This document shows positions 17,432-24,302 of a stretch of DNA of 64,000 nt, in pieces. Under the pieces are notes generated by a model that was not told where the DNA came from, did not search any database, and worked only from the letters and a program-made list of their open reading frames with translations. The position numbers and the translations under genes were made by a program. The stretch comes from Sphingomicrobium lutaoense (GTDB lineage: Bacteria; Pseudomonadota; Alphaproteobacteria; Sphingomonadales; Sphingomonadaceae). The stretch's first letter is position 1; the number at the start of each line of letters is the position of its first letter. The stretch lies in the NCBI RefSeq assembly GCF_014195685.1, contig NZ_JACICF010000001.1, forward strand, positions 1,249,317-1,313,316. Reading direction: 5' to 3'.

Positions 17432-18169
17432 GTGACCGAGACGCTTGATCCCCGGCTTCTATTGCGCGGCTATGCCGCCGGCATTTTCCCGATGGCCGAC
17501 AGCCGGGACGCGAGCGACATCTTCTGGGTCGAGCCGCGCGAACGGGCAATCCTTCCGCTCGACCGGTTCCATTTGTCCAGAAGCCTCGCCAAGCGCATTC
17601 GCAGCGACCATTTCCGCGTCACCCATGACCGCGCCTTCGACCAAGTGCTCGAAGGCTGCGCCGACCGTGACGAGACCTGGATCAATCCGGTGATCGCGCG
17701 GGCGGTGACCGGGCTCCATGCCGCGGGCCATGCCCATTCGGTCGAATGCTGGAATGGCGATGCGCTGGTCGGCGGGCTTTACGGCGTGCGGCTGGGCGGC
17801 GCCTTTTTCGGCGAATCCATGTTCAGCCGCGAAACCGATGCCTCCAAAGTCGCGCTGGCCTGGCTGGTGGCGCGGTTGAAAGTGGGCGGGTTCAGCCTGC
17901 TCGACTGCCAGTTCATGACCAGCCATCTGGCCTCGCTGGGCGCGATCGACGTGTCGCGCGAGGATTATCTCTCGAGGCTTTCGGCAGCGCTGTCGCTGGG
18001 CGGCGCGGGAGTGTCGGCAGGTGCCTCGGGCGCAGGTGCCTCTTCGGCCGGGGTGGCTTCGCCGCCATCGTTCGATCGGCTCGACGAACTCGCGCTCGAG
18101 CGGACACCCGCGGGCGGCGAGGGACCGTCGGGCCAGCTCATCGTGCAGCTCTTGACCCAGACGTCATAG
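17432..18169 (+). CDS. aat: Leucyl/phenylalanyl-tRNA--protein transferase
   Basis: 245 residues. LLLRGYAAGIFPMADS, FWVEPRERAILPLDRFH, AHSVECWNGDALVGGLYGV, FFGESMFSRETDASK and LLDCQFMTSHLASLGA are all Aat signatures. The enzyme adds Leu/Phe to N-terminal Lys/Arg, making N-degron substrates for ClpS/ClpAP. The GTG start has TAAGGAGA upstream, reusing the arsC stop. The C-terminal 55 residues are Gly/Ala/Ser-rich and run antisense to the DUF2155 gene for 205 bp; the very end (QLIVQLLTQTS) looks like the normal family C-terminus. Confidence 0.92.
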   Translation: MTETLDPRLLLRGYAAGIFPMADSRDASDIFWVEPRERAILPLDRFHLSRSLAKRIRSDHFRVTHDRAFDQVLEGCADRDETWINPVIARAVTGLHAAGHAHSVECWNGDALVGGLYGVRLGGAFFGESMFSRETDASKVALAWLVARLKVGGFSLLDCQFMTSHLASLGAIDVSREDYLSRLSAALSLGGAGVSAGASGAGASSAGVASPPSFDRLDELALERTPAGGEGPSGQLIVQLLTQTS

Positions 18170-18606
18170 ACCGGGTGCTCGACCACGTTGAGTGACGGAC
18201 TTTCCTTGTAGAGCCAGCCCGAGAATATCCGCTCGAAGTCGTTCGAGCGGCGAGGCTTCACATCGACCTGCACGAAGGCGCCGGTCAGTTGCTGGCTTTC
18301 CCAGGGCGCGGTGGTTTCGCAGGCGCGAAGCCGGACGATCACGTCCTCGCCGATGCGGATGAGCTGTCCCGGCCGCATCTCGAGATCGCGGGTGAGGCCG
18401 TTGCGCTTGTTGAGGAAGCCCAGGACGGCGACCCGCTCGGCCAGCGGAGTAACGCCTTCGAGCGAGGAAACGGGCTCGGGCGCGCTGTCCTCGGCGGTAT
18501 CGATGTCCATGACATTGCCGCGCTCGGGCGGGCGATTGTCGCACGCGCCGAGGGTGAGCGCCGCCAGCGCCAGCAGGAAAGGCTTATTCAGGCTTCCAGG
18601 CTTCAT
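17965..18606 (-). CDS. DUF2155 domain lipoprotein or secreted protein
   Basis: 213 residues beginning MKPGSLNKPFLLALAALTLGA followed by CDN, so a lipoprotein signal with lipobox LGAC. The DUF2155 core spans about 60-150: VAVLGFLNKRNGLTRDLEM, VRLRACETTAPWESQQLTGAF, and ending VYDVWVKSCTMSWPDGP with paired cysteines. Function unknown; the family is alphaproteobacterial and usually sits beside NDUFA12, as here. After the core a 55-residue Pro/Ala/Ser tail lies antisense to the 3' end of aat. It overlaps the NDUFA12 gene by 23 bp. Confidence 0.8.
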   Translation of the reverse strand: MKPGSLNKPFLLALAALTLGACDNRPPERGNVMDIDTAEDSAPEPVSSLEGVTPLAERVAVLGFLNKRNGLTRDLEMRPGQLIRIGEDVIVRLRACETTAPWESQQLTGAFVQVDVKPRRSNDFERIFSGWLYKESPSLNVVEHPVYDVWVKSCTMSWPDGPSPPAGVRSSASSSSRSNDGGEATPAEEAPAPEAPADTPAPPSDSAAESLER

Positions 18607-18967
18607 AGTCGCCGGTGGCTGCCGCGCGTTCGCCCGTGTTGAGAAGCGATCCCCTGGGCCGGTAGGCATCGGGCGTGCCCGTGAGGTTGGGACGCGGATC
18701 CTTCTGGAAGGGACGCCGGGGCGGCATCACCTTTTCCGGCACATCGTCGATCGTGCCGCGCAGCCAGGCGTTCCAAGCGGGGGGAACGCGGCTCGAATCA
18801 TTGCTGCCGTTGTAGATGACCCAGCGGCGGTCTTCATTGTCGCGGTGGCGGTAATAGATATTGCCGGCGTCGTCGCGTCCGACTTGCTCGCCGCGAAAGC
18901 GGGTGACGATCGTGGTGCCGAGGCTGGCCCCGTTCCACCAGGTGAAGAGATTGGCGAACATTCCCAT
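18584..18967 (-). CDS. NDUFA12-family complex I accessory protein
   Basis: 127 residues, MGMFANLFTWWNGASLGTTI then GNIYYRHRDNEDRRWVIYNG and PPAWNAWLRGTIDDVP, the NDUFA12/B17.2 signature shared by mitochondria and alphaproteobacteria. It is one of the supernumerary subunits of NADH:ubiquinone oxidoreductase in alphaproteobacteria, sitting on the matrix (cytoplasmic) arm. Two close ATGs exist (18967 and 18961); the first is given. No other nuo gene is nearby; DUF2155 follows and overlaps it. Confidence 0.9.
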   Translation of the reverse strand: MGMFANLFTWWNGASLGTTIVTRFRGEQVGRDDAGNIYYRHRDNEDRRWVIYNGSNDSSRVPPAWNAWLRGTIDDVPEKVMPPRRPFQKDPRPNLTGTPDAYRPRGSLLNTGERAAATGDYEAWKPE

Positions 18968-19013
18968 AATGCGAGTGCCTTTGCCCTGTCGCGCGGGCCA
19001 AGGCAAGGCGACT

Positions 19014-19478
19014 TTATCGCCAGCTCACCCGGTCGCCTGTCTTGATGCCCAGTTCGGCCGATCGGCCGCCCGCGATCTCGAACACCGCCGTCACGGGTTC
19101 GAGCGAGACATAGGGTTCGAGTTGCAGCGGCACCGTATTCTCGGCGATGTTGGCGATCGTGCCGTCGGGGCGGATGAAGATCATGTCGAGCGGGATATAG
19201 GTATTCTTCATCCAGAAGCTGGCGTTCTGCGGGACCTCGTAGAGGAAGATCATGCCGCGATCGGGGGCCAGCTCGTCGCGGAACATGAGGCCGCGCGCCT
19301 GTTCGGCCGGGGTGCGCGCGATCTCGGCGGTGAACTGGTGGCTCTCACCTTCGCCGGTGGTGATGGTGACGAGGGTCTGGTCGAGACCTGCGGGCGATGC
19401 CGGGATGCTGCTGTCGTCGGGGCCGCGGCAGGCGGCGGCGGGCGCGCTGACGAGAGCGGCGAGGAGAAGTGCGATCAG
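19014..19478 (-). CDS. DUF192 exported protein (start uncertain, possible CTG)
   Basis: About 154 residues. The DUF192 domain is clear: TAEIARTPAEQARGLMFRDE, GMIFLYEVPQNASFWMKNTY, IPLDMIFIRPDG and the ending ELGIKTGDRVSWR. It is preceded by a hydrophobic signal sequence (LIALLLAALVSAPAAAC) that needs a start right at or before it. No ATG, GTG or TTG occurs at the right place; a CTG at 19478-19476 overlapping the cold-shock gene's TGA is the simplest candidate. Function unknown; small exported DUF192 proteins are often neighbours of cold-shock genes in alphaproteobacteria, from memory. Confidence 0.75.
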   Translation of the reverse strand: MIALLLAALVSAPAAACRGPDDSSIPASPAGLDQTLVTITTGEGESHQFTAEIARTPAEQARGLMFRDELAPDRGMIFLYEVPQNASFWMKNTYIPLDMIFIRPDGTIANIAENTVPLQLEPYVSLEPVTAVFEIAGGRSAELGIKTGDRVSWR

Positions 19479-20038
19479 AGGTCGCGGAGTTCGACCGCGG
19501 TGAGGCCCTTCTGCCCCTTGGCCACGCGCGCTTCCACCCGGTCCCCCGGCTGAAGATCGGCCATGTCGGCCTGGCGCACCGTTTCCATGTGTACGAAGAT
19601 GTCGGTGTCCAGATCGCCGATCCGGTTGACGAACCCGTAGCCACGCACGCGATTGAACCATTTGACTTCCACCTCCTCGAAATCGCCGGCACTCTCGCTC
19701 AGCGCTACGCGATCCGCGCGCTCGGCGGAAGGGGGAGATGGGGCGCGCGGCTGGACCGCGCTCGTGAGGTCGATGTCGAGCACTTCGCGGGCCTGGAGAC
19801 CGCGCTCCTGGCGGACCGCGATGACCGTGACCTTCGCGCCTTCGGGGACGCTTCGGCGGCCATGTTCGCGCAGGACCGAGAAATGGAGGAGGATGTCGCC
19901 TTCGATGGCTTCGCTGACGATAAACCCGAAACCGCGTGTCGCATCGAACCATTTGACATGGCCTTCGACTTCGATGCCTTCGTCATCGGCTACTTGAGGT
20001 TGCGACGCGTTGACTTGCTCTTGTTCATTTGAAAACAC
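19475..20038 (-). CDS. Double cold-shock-domain protein
   Basis: 187 residues with two CSDs: first about 25-85 (VKWFDATRGFGFIV, DILLHFSVLREHG), second about 120-185 (VKWFNRVRGYGFVN, TDIFVHMETVR). Both RNP1 and RNP2 RNA-binding motifs are intact, joined by an Ala/Pro/Ser linker. Two-domain CspA-type proteins are typical of alphaproteobacteria and act as RNA chaperones or transcription antiterminators. The start is a GTG (20038); no ATG is in frame nearby and no close ribosome site is obvious. Hairpins lie between it and recX. Confidence 0.88.
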   Translation of the reverse strand: MFSNEQEQVNASQPQVADDEGIEVEGHVKWFDATRGFGFIVSEAIEGDILLHFSVLREHGRRSVPEGAKVTVIAVRQERGLQAREVLDIDLTSAVQPRAPSPPSAERADRVALSESAGDFEEVEVKWFNRVRGYGFVNRIGDLDTDIFVHMETVRQADMADLQPGDRVEARVAKGQKGLTAVELRDL

Positions 20039-20086
20039 GATACCGAGTCTACCTTTTTGCCCCGGTTATCTTAGCAAAAATCGCAA

Positions 20087-20130
20087 TGTCGGGGAACCGA
20101 CACAACGGTTGCTCCACGTTAGTGACGTGG
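20087..20130. other. Two hairpins between recX and the cold-shock gene
   Basis: TGTCGG-GGAA-CCGACA (20087-20102) and CCACGT-TAGTG-ACGTGG (20114-20130) lie immediately after the recX stop. They could end recX transcription or form part of a structured 5' leader of the cold-shock mRNA; neither has an adjacent strong U-tract, so the role is open. Confidence 0.5.
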
Positions 20131-20131
20131 A

Positions 20132-20683
20132 TTAATTTTCCAACAAATCCGCGGAGTTAACGGCTGCGCCCGGAGAGAGATCGAGGATTTTTCGTACGAT
20201 TCCGTAGGGGTGGCCGGCGCGGAGCATCGCGGCGACCTGTTTCTCGCGGCGGGCGGGGTCGGTCTCGCGTTTTTGGGCGTAGGGACCGAAACGGCGACGG
20301 CGAGCGAAGGCCAATGCGGCGTCGATCTTTTGCGATTCGGCGATGCGGTTCGCTTCTTCGGCGTCGCTTTCCGCGATGCCGGCGGCGTAGAGGGCATCGC
20401 CGAGGCGGCGCGCGCCATAGCCCCGCGCGGTGAGGCTGCGGGCCTTGTTGGCGGCGAAGGCGGCATCGTCGACATAGCCGAGTTCGGTGAAGCGTTCGAC
20501 GAGGCTGTCGATCGGTGGGTCGCCTTCGCCTTCCCAGCCGCGTTCGCGCAGCTTGCGGGCGAGATAGGCAGCAAGCTTGGCGCGGCTGGTGGCGTAGCGG
20601 CCGACGTAGCGCAGCGCCATTTCACGCAATGCCTCTTCGCCCAATGGCGGTTTTTGGCCTTTTCGCCTTGATCCTTCGCGCAT
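20132..20683 (-). CDS. recX: RecX-family regulatory protein
   Basis: 183 residues from MREGSRRKGQKPPLGEEALR. It has the three-helix RecX repeats: ALRYVGRYATSRAKLAAYLARKL, ERFTELGYVDDAAFAANKARSL, RGYGARRLGDALYAAGI and a C-terminal third repeat ending in IVRKILDLS. RecX modulates RecA filaments; recA is not adjacent here. The start at 20683 is preferred over 20734 because the extra 17 residues do not fit the family and extend toward the divergent acyl-AMP ligase promoter, but this is not certain. Confidence 0.8.
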   Translation of the reverse strand: MREGSRRKGQKPPLGEEALREMALRYVGRYATSRAKLAAYLARKLRERGWEGEGDPPIDSLVERFTELGYVDDAAFAANKARSLTARGYGARRLGDALYAAGIAESDAEEANRIAESQKIDAALAFARRRRFGPYAQKRETDPARREKQVAAMLRAGHPYGIVRKILDLSPGAAVNSADLLEN

Positions 20684-20794
20684 ATCGCCTTGTTTGTGCC
20701 ATAGTCGCCTCGCATCAGGCAAAGCGAACCGCAAAGCGGGTCATGGGGAATTGATAGTCCATCCCCATTTGGAGCAACAGACCAGGATTTTCGC

Positions 20795-22567
20795 GTGTCC
20801 GATCTTCATCTTCAGGCCGACAGCGATCTTGCGCCCGAAGGCGCAACCCCCACGACCGACAGCCTGCCGCGCCGCATTGCGGATTTCGAGACGCTCGGCG
20901 AAGCGCTCGACTATGCCGCGAAGGGCCGTCGCGGGATGAATTTCCACGATGCCCGGGGAACGCTCTTGCGGGCCTATCCCTATTCGGAGCTGCGCGAGGA
21001 TGCGCTGGACCATGCCCAGCGTTTCATGTCGCTGGGCCTCGAGCCCGGTGACCGGGTCGCGCTGGTCGCCGAGACGGGCGCCGATTTCGCTGCCTGCTTC
21101 TTCGGGGCGGTCTATGCCGGCCTGTGGCCCGTGCCGCTGCCCTTGCCGACGAGCTTCGGCGGGCGCGATGCCTATACCGAGCAGCTCGACGTCATGCTGG
21201 GATCGAGCGACCCGCAGCTGTTCCTCTATCCCGAGAGCATGGAAAGCTTCACCCTGCCCGCCGCCGAGAAACGCGGCGTTGCGCATCGCAGCTGGGAAAG
21301 CCTCGATGCGATCGAAGTGGGCAATACCCCGCTTCCCGAAGCCGACCCCGATGCCATCGGCTATCTGCAATACAGCTCCGGCTCGACCCGCTTCCCGCAT
21401 GGCGTGGCGGTGACCCATCGGGCGCTTCTCAACAATCTGCGCGCGCATGGCCTCGGCCTCGACGTGCAGGACAGCGACCGGGTGATCAGCTGGCTGCCCT
21501 GGTATCATGACATGGGGCTGGTGGGCTGCATGCTCTCGCCGCTCGCCAACCAGATTTCGGTCGATTACCAGAAGACCGAGGATTTCGCGCGTCGCCCGCT
21601 TGCCTGGCTCGATCTCATCAGCCGCAATCCCGGCACCAGCCTCTCCTATTCGCCGACCTTCGGCTACGACATCTGCGCGCGCCGCATGTCGAGCCAGACC
21701 AAGTCGGCCGACCGTTTCGACCTGTCGCGCTGGCGCATCGCGGGCAATGGTGCGGACATGATCCGTCCCGACGTGATGCAGGCTTTCGTCGATGCTTTCG
21801 ATGGCGCGGGCTTCCCCGCCTCGGCCTTCTGCCCGAGCTACGGCCTTGCCGAAGCCACGCTGGCGGTGTCGCTGATGCCGCCGGGCGAAGGCATCCGCAT
21901 CGAGCTGGTCGAGGAAGAGAAATTGGCGGGCGGCAATCCCGCCCCGGCCGACGATGGTCGGCCCCAGCGTTATCGCGCGATCGTCAATTGCGGCAAGGCC
22001 GTCGAGGGCATGGAAATCGAGATCCGCGACGAAGCGGGCCGCATCCTTCCCGACCATGAAGTCGGCAAGGTGTTCGTGCGCGGCTCCTCGATCATGGAAG
22101 GCTATTTCCGCGACGAGGAAGCGACCAAGGCATGCCTCAGCGAGGACGGCTGGCTCGACACCGGCGACATGGGATATCTGTCGGACGGCTATATCTTCAT
22201 CGTCGGCCGCGCCAAGGACATGATCATCATCAACGGCAAGAACCATTGGCCGCAGGACATCGAATGGGCGGTCGAGCAATTGCCGGGCTTCAAGTCGGGC
22301 GACATCGCGGCCTTTGCGATCACCGGCCCGAGCGGCGAGGAAACCCCCGCCGTGCTCGTCCATTGCCGCATTTCCGACAGCGAAGAGCGGGTCCGCCTGC
22401 GCGACGACATCCGCGAGCGCATCCGGTCGATCACCGGCATCTCGCCGATCGTCGAACTGGTCCCGCCGCGCACCCTGCCCCGCACCTCGTCGGGCAAATT
22501 GTCACGCACCAAGGCGCGCAATCTCTACCTTTCGGGTGAAATCCAGCCTTTCGACGTCGCTGCCTGA
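20795..22567 (+). CDS. Fatty-acyl-AMP ligase (adenylate-forming)
   Basis: 590 residues. The phosphate loop YLQYSSGSTRFPHGVAVTH, the SWLPWYHDMGLVGCMLSPL segment (typical of long-chain acyl-AMP ligases), the ATP-binding SYGLAEATLAV and GWLDTGDMGYLSDGYIFIVG, and the C-terminal hinge GRAKDMIIINGKNHWPQDIE are present. FAALs activate fatty acids and hand them to acyl carrier proteins rather than CoA. No PKS, NRPS, spt or acp gene is nearby, so the product is unknown; a sphingolipid role, known for an AMP-ligase in Caulobacter, is a possibility only. The start is GTG, and recX is divergent. Confidence 0.85.
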   Translation: MSDLHLQADSDLAPEGATPTTDSLPRRIADFETLGEALDYAAKGRRGMNFHDARGTLLRAYPYSELREDALDHAQRFMSLGLEPGDRVALVAETGADFAACFFGAVYAGLWPVPLPLPTSFGGRDAYTEQLDVMLGSSDPQLFLYPESMESFTLPAAEKRGVAHRSWESLDAIEVGNTPLPEADPDAIGYLQYSSGSTRFPHGVAVTHRALLNNLRAHGLGLDVQDSDRVISWLPWYHDMGLVGCMLSPLANQISVDYQKTEDFARRPLAWLDLISRNPGTSLSYSPTFGYDICARRMSSQTKSADRFDLSRWRIAGNGADMIRPDVMQAFVDAFDGAGFPASAFCPSYGLAEATLAVSLMPPGEGIRIELVEEEKLAGGNPAPADDGRPQRYRAIVNCGKAVEGMEIEIRDEAGRILPDHEVGKVFVRGSSIMEGYFRDEEATKACLSEDGWLDTGDMGYLSDGYIFIVGRAKDMIIINGKNHWPQDIEWAVEQLPGFKSGDIAAFAITGPSGEETPAVLVHCRISDSEERVRLRDDIRERIRSITGISPIVELVPPRTLPRTSSGKLSRTKARNLYLSGEIQPFDVAA

Positions 22568-22619
22568 CGTGAGGGCTTGAATCGGGTGGCTCCTTCGGCG
22601 TAGGAGCCGCATCCGGCCT

Positions 22620-22695
22620 AGGGGTATAGCTCAGTTGGTAGAGCATCGGTCTCCAAAACCGAGGGTCGCGGGTTCGAATCCTGCTGCCCCTGCCA
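22620..22695 (+). tRNA. tRNA-Trp (anticodon CCA)
   Basis: 76 nt with the CCA end encoded. Acceptor arm AGGGGTA / TGCCCCT, D-loop GCTCAGTTGGTAGAGC, anticodon arm ATCGGTCTCCAAAACCGAG with anticodon CCA, and T-arm CGGGTTCGAATCCTG. It lies just upstream of secE, the usual alphaproteobacterial arrangement. Confidence 0.97.
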
Positions 22696-22920
22696 GGCCA
22701 TCTTTCCGATATGCGCCCGCGCCTTCGCCTGAGGGACCGCCCCGCACGGGGGCGGAGCGGCGCGCTTTTGCCCGCCGAACGCCTTGCAATCCGGCCCCGG
22801 CGCCGCTACATCGCTGCCCCATGCGGACATGGATGGTCTCCAGTCCCCGCACCGACCCGGTCGGCGGCGGGGGAAGAGCCCTACCCGAAAGCCGCGCAAA
22901 CTTTTGAACGGACGAGACAG

Positions 22921-23118
22921 GTGGCGAAAACCAATCCCGGCGAATTCATCCGGCAGGTCCGGGCCGAGACCCGAAAGGTCGTCTGGCCGACCCGCAAGGA
23001 AACCATCACCACGGCGATCATGGTCCTGATCATGACCTCGCTGCTGGCCCTATTCTTCTTCGGCACCGATTCGCTGTTCAGCTGGATTGTCCGCTCGCTG
23101 ATCAGCCTGCTCGGCTAA
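22921..23118 (+). CDS. secE: Preprotein translocase subunit SecE
   Basis: 65 residues from a GTG: VAKTNPGEFIRQVRAETRKV, then WPTRKETITTAIMVLIM and a single transmembrane helix (about 32-52) ending in FSWIVRSLISLLG. The short one-TM form is standard for alphaproteobacteria. SecE clamps SecY in the inner membrane. The 22696-22920 interval has no other gene; the promoter may be shared with tRNA-Trp. nusG follows after 23 bp. Confidence 0.93.
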   Translation: MAKTNPGEFIRQVRAETRKVVWPTRKETITTAIMVLIMTSLLALFFFGTDSLFSWIVRSLISLLG

Positions 23119-23141
23119 GCCTTCAAACGGTAAGGAATATC

Positions 23142-23678
23142 ATGTCCCGCTGGTACATCATCCACGCCTATTCGGGTTTTGAAAACAAGGTGCGCGACGC
23201 GATCCTGTCGGAAGCCAAGCGCCTCGGCCTCGAACAGGGCGTCGAGCGCGTCGAAGTGCCGACCGAAACGGTCACCGAGATCAAGCGCGGCAAGAAGGTC
23301 CAGACCGAGCGCAAGTTCATGCCGGGCTATGTGCTCGCCAAGCTGACCATGACCGACGATGTCTTCCACCTCGTGAAGAACACCCCCAAGGTCACGGGCT
23401 TCCTCGGCAACAATGGCAAGCCCCAGCCGATTCCGAATGCCCAGGCCAACCGGATGCTGGACACCAAGGAAGAAACCGCCGGTGCGCCCAAGCAGAAGAT
23501 CAGCGTCGATTACGAGATCGGCGACAATGTCAAAGTGCTCGAAGGGCCCTTCGCGAGTTTCTCGGGGCTGGTCGAGGAACTGGATTTCGACCGTGGCCGC
23601 GTGAAGGTCTCGGTGTCGATCTTCGGCCGTGCGACGCCGGTCGAACTCGAATTCGACCAGGTCGAACTGATCAAATAA
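23142..23678 (+). CDS. nusG: Transcription termination/antitermination factor NusG
   Basis: 178 residues: NGN domain (MSRWYIIHAYSGFENKVRDA, KFMPGYVLAKLTM, PKVTGFLGNNGKPQPI) and a C-terminal KOW domain (GDNVKVLEGPFASFSGLVEE). It binds RNA polymerase and couples to Rho or ribosomal S10. TAAGGA precedes the ATG. A terminator-like hairpin follows, so the transcript likely ends before rplK. Confidence 0.96.
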   Translation: MSRWYIIHAYSGFENKVRDAILSEAKRLGLEQGVERVEVPTETVTEIKRGKKVQTERKFMPGYVLAKLTMTDDVFHLVKNTPKVTGFLGNNGKPQPIPNAQANRMLDTKEETAGAPKQKISVDYEIGDNVKVLEGPFASFSGLVEELDFDRGRVKVSVSIFGRATPVELEFDQVELIK

Positions 23679-23699
23679 TCCGCGCACTAGCGCAGACAG

Positions 23700-23729
23700 A
23701 AAAAAAAGCCGGAGCAGCGATGCTCCGGC
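23700..23729 (-). terminator. Terminator for the leftward DUF2383 gene, possibly bidirectional
   Basis: A perfect 9-bp stem GCCGGAGCA / TGCTCCGGC with a GCGA loop and eight A on the left, which gives a strong U-tract on the leftward transcript. Rightward (nusG), the following CCTTCTT is weaker. Confidence 0.88.
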
Positions 23730-23755
23730 CCTTCTTCGTTCAGGCATAGGCCCGA

Positions 23756-24181
23756 TCAGTCATATTGCGCTTCGAGCATGTTGGTGAGGCGTTCGCCTTC
23801 CTTCACCTCACTATAGGCTTCGCGCACGAGCGCCCGCTGGCTTTCGGGAAGATCGGGGCTTTCGAGCGCCGCTTCGAACTTCTTGCACAGATAGTCCTCG
23901 CCTTCCTCGACGCGTTCGGCGGCAGCTTCGTCACCATTTTCGAACATGTCGGCAATTTCCATCCAGGTCCGGTGGAGCGCACCCGCCGTGGTGCCCTTGG
24001 TGACCAGTTCCTCGCCATTGCGCTGCAGTTCGCCATTGAGGCGCGTCACCAGCGCTTCGCGCTTCCTCGCCTGTTCGGAGAGGATCGACTTGAGCTTGGG
24101 GTCATTGGCCTTCTCGGCGGCCATGCGATAGCCCTCGACCGAGTCGAAGGTGGTGTCGGTCAGCGTTTTCAGGATACTCAT
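23756..24181 (-). CDS. DUF2383/PA2169-family four-helix-bundle stress protein
   Basis: 141 residues, MSILKTLTDTTFDSVEGYRM, EKANDPKLKSILSEQARKRE, GTTAGALHRTWMEIADMF and EDYLCKKFEAALESPDLP, the pattern of the PA2169 family, a ferritin-like four-helix bundle of unknown function that is often stress-regulated. Start at 24181 has AAGGAG at 8 nt. It follows the HWE kinase gene after 121 bp on the same strand; both are inserted between nusG and rplK. Confidence 0.82.
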   Translation of the reverse strand: MSILKTLTDTTFDSVEGYRMAAEKANDPKLKSILSEQARKREALVTRLNGELQRNGEELVTKGTTAGALHRTWMEIADMFENGDEAAAERVEEGEDYLCKKFEAALESPDLPESQRALVREAYSEVKEGERLTNMLEAQYD

Positions 24182-24302
24182 TGGGGATACTCCTTCCATG
24201 AATTTGCCTGACCAACGCGTGGAAGCGGGACTGTCTCCTCAATTGGCCGCTACGACATGGCGATATGCCGCAAGCACGGGGCCGCGCAGGTGACCGATCA
24301 CC

